This document shows positions 36,175 through 41,110 of a stretch of 41,110 nucleotides of DNA, piece by piece; position 1 is the first letter of the stretch, and each line of letters opens with the position of its first letter. The stretch is from Ignavibacteriaceae bacterium. Lineage in GTDB: Bacteria; Bacteroidota; Ignavibacteria; Ignavibacteriales; Ignavibacteriaceae. A program made the translations under genes and the position numbers. Below the pieces are notes generated by a model, which saw only the letters and a list, made by a program, of their open reading frames with translations, was not told the origin of the DNA and did no database searches. The stretch is from NCBI GenBank assembly GCA_014879635.1, contig JACSRR010000174.1, positions 1 through 41,110 on the forward strand, read 5' to 3'.

Positions 36175-38991
36175 ATGACAATTGTTAAAAAAATACTGAT
36201 TCTGATAATTTCTGTTTTAACCATTCAGGTTTATTCTCAAACCGGTTCAATATCAGGAAAAATAATAGACGCTGTAAACAACGAAACTTTACCGGGCGTT
36301 AATGTGATTCTGAAAGGAACTTATTACGGTTCTGCTACCGATATTAACGGTGCTTACAGAATTGCCGGAATTTCTGCAGGTACTTACACTGTTGAAGTTT
36401 CATTTATCGGGTATAAAACGGTACAATACACCGGTATAAAAATTAATGCCGGCGAGAATTTAGTTATTGATGTTAAACTTGAAGAATCTGTTCTTACTTT
36501 AGGACAAGATGTGGTTGTTGTAGGCGATAAACCTTTAATTGATGTTGAAGAAACACAAAGTAAAAAATCAGTTTCCAGAGAAGATATTGATGTTTTAATT
36601 GTTGAAAATATCGGAGATATCATTAGTCAGCAAGCAGGTGTGGTTAAAGATGATAATTCGCTGCATATTAGAGGTGGTAGAGCTTATGAAAATGCTTTTC
36701 TATTAGACGGTGTTTCTGTTCAAGATCCACTTGCAGGTACAGGATTTGGTCTTCAATTGAGTGCCAATGCTCTTGAAGAAGTTGAGGTGATAACTGGCGG
36801 ATTTAACGCAGAGTATGGACAAGCTACATCCGGTATTGTTAACGCAAGAACAAGGGAAGGGAATGTAAATAAATTTTCAGGGCAAATATCGTACAAAACT
36901 GATAATATTTTACCGTCAACTTCCTTTCACAATTTTAATATAGATATTTTCGAAGCCAATTTAAGTGGACCGGAACCTTTAACAATGATCTTACTTCCGG
37001 CATTGGGACTTAAAATTCCGGGTGAGTTATCTTTTTTCGGTAATATTTTTGTCGGGTTATCAGATGGTATTATTCAAGGTTATTATAAGCCGGAAAAAAG
37101 AAGTATATACTCAAGTACTTTTGGGGGCACAAGGTTTTCGCCTAAATTCGAGAATAGCTGGTTTTGGTTAGGTAAACTTACTTACAAACCTGAACCCACA
37201 TTTAAAATTGGTTATTCATATAATCAATCGGTTAATGTTAATCAAAATTCTCAATCTCTGCAATCAAATTTGGAATATATTGAGCCAAGTCCGGGATATC
37301 AGTACGAGTTTCAAAATATTCTGAATCAAGCAAATGTATTTACTCATCAAAGTATCTATCACTCTATAGCCATTACTCACACTCTGAACACAAAAACTTT
37401 CTACGAACTAAAGTTTAACACTTTCTTTACGAATCTGCGTTCTGATGCAAACGGGCTTCCTTGGAATGAGTATAGACAACCAAAAGATTTCCCTAATTTT
37501 CCTGTAGAATATTATAACACAAACAGGGATACTGTAGGTATTATCCCCGGTGATGGTTTTTGGGATGTAGGTAACCCTTACACTTGGCACGATCATTACC
37601 TTCAAGAATTTTCAATAATTGGCGACATTACAAGTTTCTTTGACGAGAAAAATAAATTTAAAGCGGGCTTTAAATTCCAATTTCAGGAAATGCAAGTTGT
37701 TGATATTTATCAACCATGGGTAGGAACTCTCGGTTTGAACAATGACATCTATAAAGTATATCCTGCATTAGGAGCATTTTATCTGCAAGATAACATCAAT
37801 TTTGGAGGAATGATTCTTAATTTTGGATTAAGGTACGATTTTTGGTTTCCCGGCAAATATGTTGATGATGCCATTGATAATCCCGATGTTGTTACAATTC
37901 CGGATGAAAATCGAAGTAGATATAAAGAAGAAAGTTTTAAGTGGTTTGATAACAGATATTTCAAAGCCAGATTAAGTCCAAGATTGGGTATTTCACACCC
38001 CATCACAGATAATCAGACATTATTTTTCTCTTATGGGCATTTTAGTAAATGGCCAAAGCCACAATTTGTTTACGCAAAGTTAGACCCTTACAATGCACAA
38101 TCATCATTTCAAAGGTTCGGAAACCCAAATTTAAAGCCTGAAACAACAGTGGCTTATGAAATTGGTGTTAAAACACAATTTTCGGAAAATGATGTTTTAA
38201 CAATTACTGCGTACTACAAGGATATATTTGACTATGTGAATACTCGCTCTGCAAGAATTTCTAGTGCCAGATTTGCCACACAAAGATTTATCACTTATGT
38301 GAATAGCGATTATGCCCGTTCAAGAGGTATTGAATTTGAGTACCGGAAGCGAATCGGGAAATGGTTTAACGCCTCTGCTTATATTTCATTTTCTGAAGTA
38401 ACCGGAAAAAGCTCAAGTGCAGATGAGGGTGTTTTAATTGCAGCCGGAACGCTTGATGAATCTATCAGAGAACAATATGTGCCTTGGGATAGACCAATTC
38501 AGGCAAACCTCTTCGCAAATTTTTATGTTGCACCAAATGAGGCATTATTTGGATTTGCAAAGGGTATTTTAGATGATTATAATCTCAGTATTAGAGCTTT
38601 TTTTCAATCGGGTAAAAGATATACACCTGCCAATTTCACAGGAAATTTTGAAGTTGACGGCAGACCGGAGTATGAAACATCACGAACAGAAAGAAACTCG
38701 CAATTAGCAGACCCATGGTTTTATGTCGATTTAAATTTTGAAAAATATATTAAAATTGGCGGTATGCGTTTCAGTGTATTTGTAGAAATAAACAATGTAT
38801 TTGACCGTCAAAATTCAGCTATAATAAATCCGGCAACCGGAAGGGCTTATGAGTATGGTGACCCTACACCAAATTCATGGAACGACCCACTGTACCCGGA
38901 TTTACAAGCACCGTTAAATCCTTATCCGTTTAACCCTGCAAGATATCTTTCACGCAGGAATATTAAAGTTGGTTTGAGTTTCAGGTTTTAA
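36175..38991 (+). CDS. TonB-dependent receptor with N-terminal carboxypeptidase-regulatory-like domain
   Basis: Signal peptide, GSISGKIIDAVNNETLPGVNVILKGTYYGSATDINGAYRIAGISAGTYTVEVSFIGYKT, plug HIRGGRAYENAFLLDGVSVQDP...GGFNAEYGQATSGIVN, C-terminal aromatic NIKVGLSFRF. ATG at 36175 is preferred over TTG at 36151. Confidence 0.93.
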   Translation: MTIVKKILILIISVLTIQVYSQTGSISGKIIDAVNNETLPGVNVILKGTYYGSATDINGAYRIAGISAGTYTVEVSFIGYKTVQYTGIKINAGENLVIDVKLEESVLTLGQDVVVVGDKPLIDVEETQSKKSVSREDIDVLIVENIGDIISQQAGVVKDDNSLHIRGGRAYENAFLLDGVSVQDPLAGTGFGLQLSANALEEVEVITGGFNAEYGQATSGIVNARTREGNVNKFSGQISYKTDNILPSTSFHNFNIDIFEANLSGPEPLTMILLPALGLKIPGELSFFGNIFVGLSDGIIQGYYKPEKRSIYSSTFGGTRFSPKFENSWFWLGKLTYKPEPTFKIGYSYNQSVNVNQNSQSLQSNLEYIEPSPGYQYEFQNILNQANVFTHQSIYHSIAITHTLNTKTFYELKFNTFFTNLRSDANGLPWNEYRQPKDFPNFPVEYYNTNRDTVGIIPGDGFWDVGNPYTWHDHYLQEFSIIGDITSFFDEKNKFKAGFKFQFQEMQVVDIYQPWVGTLGLNNDIYKVYPALGAFYLQDNINFGGMILNFGLRYDFWFPGKYVDDAIDNPDVVTIPDENRSRYKEESFKWFDNRYFKARLSPRLGISHPITDNQTLFFSYGHFSKWPKPQFVYAKLDPYNAQSSFQRFGNPNLKPETTVAYEIGVKTQFSENDVLTITAYYKDIFDYVNTRSARISSARFATQRFITYVNSDYARSRGIEFEYRKRIGKWFNASAYISFSEVTGKSSSADEGVLIAAGTLDESIREQYVPWDRPIQANLFANFYVAPNEALFGFAKGILDDYNLSIRAFFQSGKRYTPANFTGNFEVDGRPEYETSRTERNSQLADPWFYVDLNFEKYIKIGGMRFSVFVEINNVFDRQNSAIINPATGRAYEYGDPTPNSWNDPLYPDLQAPLNPYPFNPARYLSRRNIKVGLSFRF

Positions 38992-39002
38992 AGAATACGA
39001 AT

Positions 39003-39989
39003 ATGCTTAAAAAATTACTAATACTTTTAATATTTTCATCGGTTTCTTACGCTCAACTTTTCCCGGTATTAGGTGAACAGAGAGCCGGAATATCAGCAGC
39101 ACAGTTTTTAAAGATTGGTGTAGGCAGTAGAGCTGCTGCGCTTGGTGAGTCATTTGTTGCAATGTCAGATGATGCATCTGCTTTATATTGGAATCCTGCT
39201 GCATTGGTTCAATTTGATAAAAATCAGTTAATGTTTTCGCATAACGAATGGTTGGTTGACATAAAACATCAATTTGTGGGCGGTGTTTATCATCTAACGG
39301 ATGTTGATGCAGTTGGTATTGCCGTTACGATGCTTAGAGTTGGCGATATGAAAGTTACAACTGAATTTGCTCCGTTTGGAACGGGTGAATATTTTACTTT
39401 TTCGGATTTTGCAATAGCAGTTACTTATTCCAGAAAAATGACCGATAAATTTAGTTTTGGAGGAACAGTAAGATATATTGAGGAAACACTCGATAAACTA
39501 AAGATGAGAGGAATTTTACTTGATATAGGTACATATTACTGGACAGGTTTAGGATCTACCAGGTTTGCAGTGGCATTTACAAACTTCGGAAACCAACTTT
39601 CACCTGAAGGAGAAGTTATGCTAGCCGGAAACCGTAAAAAATCTGATTGGCAGGAGTTTTCACCTCCAACAATGTTCAGGTTAGGCTTTGCATTTGAGCC
39701 ATTTGAATCTGAGAATCAAAAATTGACTACAAGTATTCAGCTTAATCATCCAAATGATAACAGTGAAAATTTAGGATTGGGTGCCGAATACACTTACAAA
39801 TTTCCGGAATTAGGTGCATCATTTATGCTAAGAGGCGGATATAAATTTAATGTTGACGAACAAGATGTAAGTTTGGGTGCAGGTGTGAAAGTTCCTATTT
39901 CGATTTCTGAATTTACCTTTGATTATGCCTTTGTCAATTTTGGCAGATTAGGTTCAGTTCACCGTATTTCTTTAATTCTCGGACTATAA
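39003..39989 (+). CDS. PorV/PorQ family outer-membrane protein (T9SS-associated)
   Basis: Signal peptide; AAQFLKIGVGSRAAALGESFVAMSDDASALYWNPAALVQFDKNQLMFSHNEWLVDIKHQFVGGVY is a typical PorV/UPF0164-like N-terminus. Confidence 0.88.
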   Translation: MLKKLLILLIFSSVSYAQLFPVLGEQRAGISAAQFLKIGVGSRAAALGESFVAMSDDASALYWNPAALVQFDKNQLMFSHNEWLVDIKHQFVGGVYHLTDVDAVGIAVTMLRVGDMKVTTEFAPFGTGEYFTFSDFAIAVTYSRKMTDKFSFGGTVRYIEETLDKLKMRGILLDIGTYYWTGLGSTRFAVAFTNFGNQLSPEGEVMLAGNRKKSDWQEFSPPTMFRLGFAFEPFESENQKLTTSIQLNHPNDNSENLGLGAEYTYKFPELGASFMLRGGYKFNVDEQDVSLGAGVKVPISISEFTFDYAFVNFGRLGSVHRISLILGL

Positions 39990-39992
39990 AAG

Positions 39993-41081
39993 ATGAAAAA
40001 GAGTTTTTATTTAGTTATCCTGTTTTTATTAATATTATTCTCCGGGTGTGGTGAGAAATTAGATTTATCTGTATTTCAAGACGATAAACAAGGCTCAAAT
40101 ATAACAGGTGATACCGTTTACATAAAATTAACTCCTGATTGGGAAGGTTTTAATCAGCCGGAAGATATTTTAGTAGGCAAAGATATTTTTATATATGTTG
40201 CCGATAAAGGAAATGACAGAGTTGTAATGTTAAATTTGAACGGTGATGTTTTAGGAAATTTACCTTTTAAACAACCTGTTGAATTGGCTCAAGATTACAG
40301 ACTCAACCTCCTTGTTTGTGCAAAATTTGACACATTGGTTAACAATGTTCCGGTTTCTGTAAGTGCTGTGTATAAAGTTAATATGACAGGTGCAAACCAT
40401 AATATTGCTTCTGCATCAGTAACCCGTTTATTACCAAAACCCGGTGCAGGTATAACGGAAATGGATAGAAGAATAGAATATACAGGTTTAGCCGTATTCT
40501 ACAACAACTCGTTTTATGTTTCAAGAAGAGGACCAAATAACGGTAGTTTTGTTGACCCCGATAACTCAATTTTAATTTTTCTTCCTAAAGAATCGCCGGC
40601 AGGGGAGAGAATTGATACTCTAATAGGTAGAGTTCCGCTTTTAGAACCAACCGGTACCGGAATTCTTTCTGCAAACAGAATTAGTTCCTTGACGGCATTT
40701 AATGCCCGTAACATAGATTTTATTATGACTTTACAGGGTGAGAATGCCTTTAAAACTCAAGTTCTGACTTATGTAATATCTCAACAAGGCGAACAATACG
40801 AAATAAAAATTAGACCCGGCTCTGGTGAAGAATTGATGAAAGCCGGTAAGTTTTTAATGCCTGAAGATGTTACTTTAGACCGTTCAGGCAATATTTATGT
40901 AGCAGACAGTCAAAAGGATTCAATTTATGTATTTAATTCATTCGGTGATGAGTTAAATTCATTCGGCGGACTTTCCTTTTTTAGAGAGCCTTCGGCTGTA
41001 GCTCACTTTGACCGTACGCTTTATGTTGCAGATAGACAACTGAATAAAATATTTAGATTTACACTCTCTACAGAATTATAA
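39993..41081 (+). CDS. NHL-repeat/beta-propeller lipoprotein
   Basis: Lipobox-like LLILFSGC; repeats DILVGKDIFIYVADKGNDRVVMLNLNGDVL, DVTLDRSGNIYVADSQKDSIYVFNSFGDELNSFG, AVAHFDRTLYVADRQLNKIFRF. Confidence 0.82.
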   Translation: MKKSFYLVILFLLILFSGCGEKLDLSVFQDDKQGSNITGDTVYIKLTPDWEGFNQPEDILVGKDIFIYVADKGNDRVVMLNLNGDVLGNLPFKQPVELAQDYRLNLLVCAKFDTLVNNVPVSVSAVYKVNMTGANHNIASASVTRLLPKPGAGITEMDRRIEYTGLAVFYNNSFYVSRRGPNNGSFVDPDNSILIFLPKESPAGERIDTLIGRVPLLEPTGTGILSANRISSLTAFNARNIDFIMTLQGENAFKTQVLTYVISQQGEQYEIKIRPGSGEELMKAGKFLMPEDVTLDRSGNIYVADSQKDSIYVFNSFGDELNSFGGLSFFREPSAVAHFDRTLYVADRQLNKIFRFTLSTEL

Positions 41082-41110
41082 AAAATAGCCGGACTTTCAC
41101 CGAACCGGTA

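Overview
The window is about 41 kb of AT-rich bacterial chromosome. Protein motifs suggest the FCB group, probably an Ignavibacteria-like lineage: a T9SS-type C-terminal tail with 'YPNPFNP', PorV-like proteins, and a Bacteroidota-style TTTG-N19-TAnnTTTG promoter. That lineage call is inference. From left to right it contains: a multi-PAS/GAF hybrid histidine kinase cut by the left edge; an SDR/DUF2867-type protein; tRNA-Ser(GGA); a MATE transporter; a PspC/LiaF-like envelope-stress pair; a Cys-motif protein coupled to a queuosine-precursor transporter; a CcmE-like OB-fold candidate; an S9 oligopeptidase; a reverse-strand unit with a TPR plus triple CbxX/CfxQ AAA+ protein and a beta-propeller/Y_Y_Y histidine kinase; groES-groEL with an exact CIRCE operator; a ~1 kb repeat-rich non-coding island; a 2-oxoacid dehydrogenase/lipoylation cluster (lpd-lipB-E1 fusion-E2-lipA); and a six-gene surface/secretion cluster (two T9SS-type secreted proteins, a lipoprotein, a TonB-dependent receptor, a PorV/PorQ-like protein and an NHL-type lipoprotein). 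The best candidates for something undescribed are the TPR-beta-triple AAA+ protein overlapping a sensor kinase, the composite double-hairpin repeat (two copies exactly 149 bp apart), and the SusD-less TBDR/PorV/NHL cluster. No CRISPR array, transposase, phage gene or rRNA was seen.
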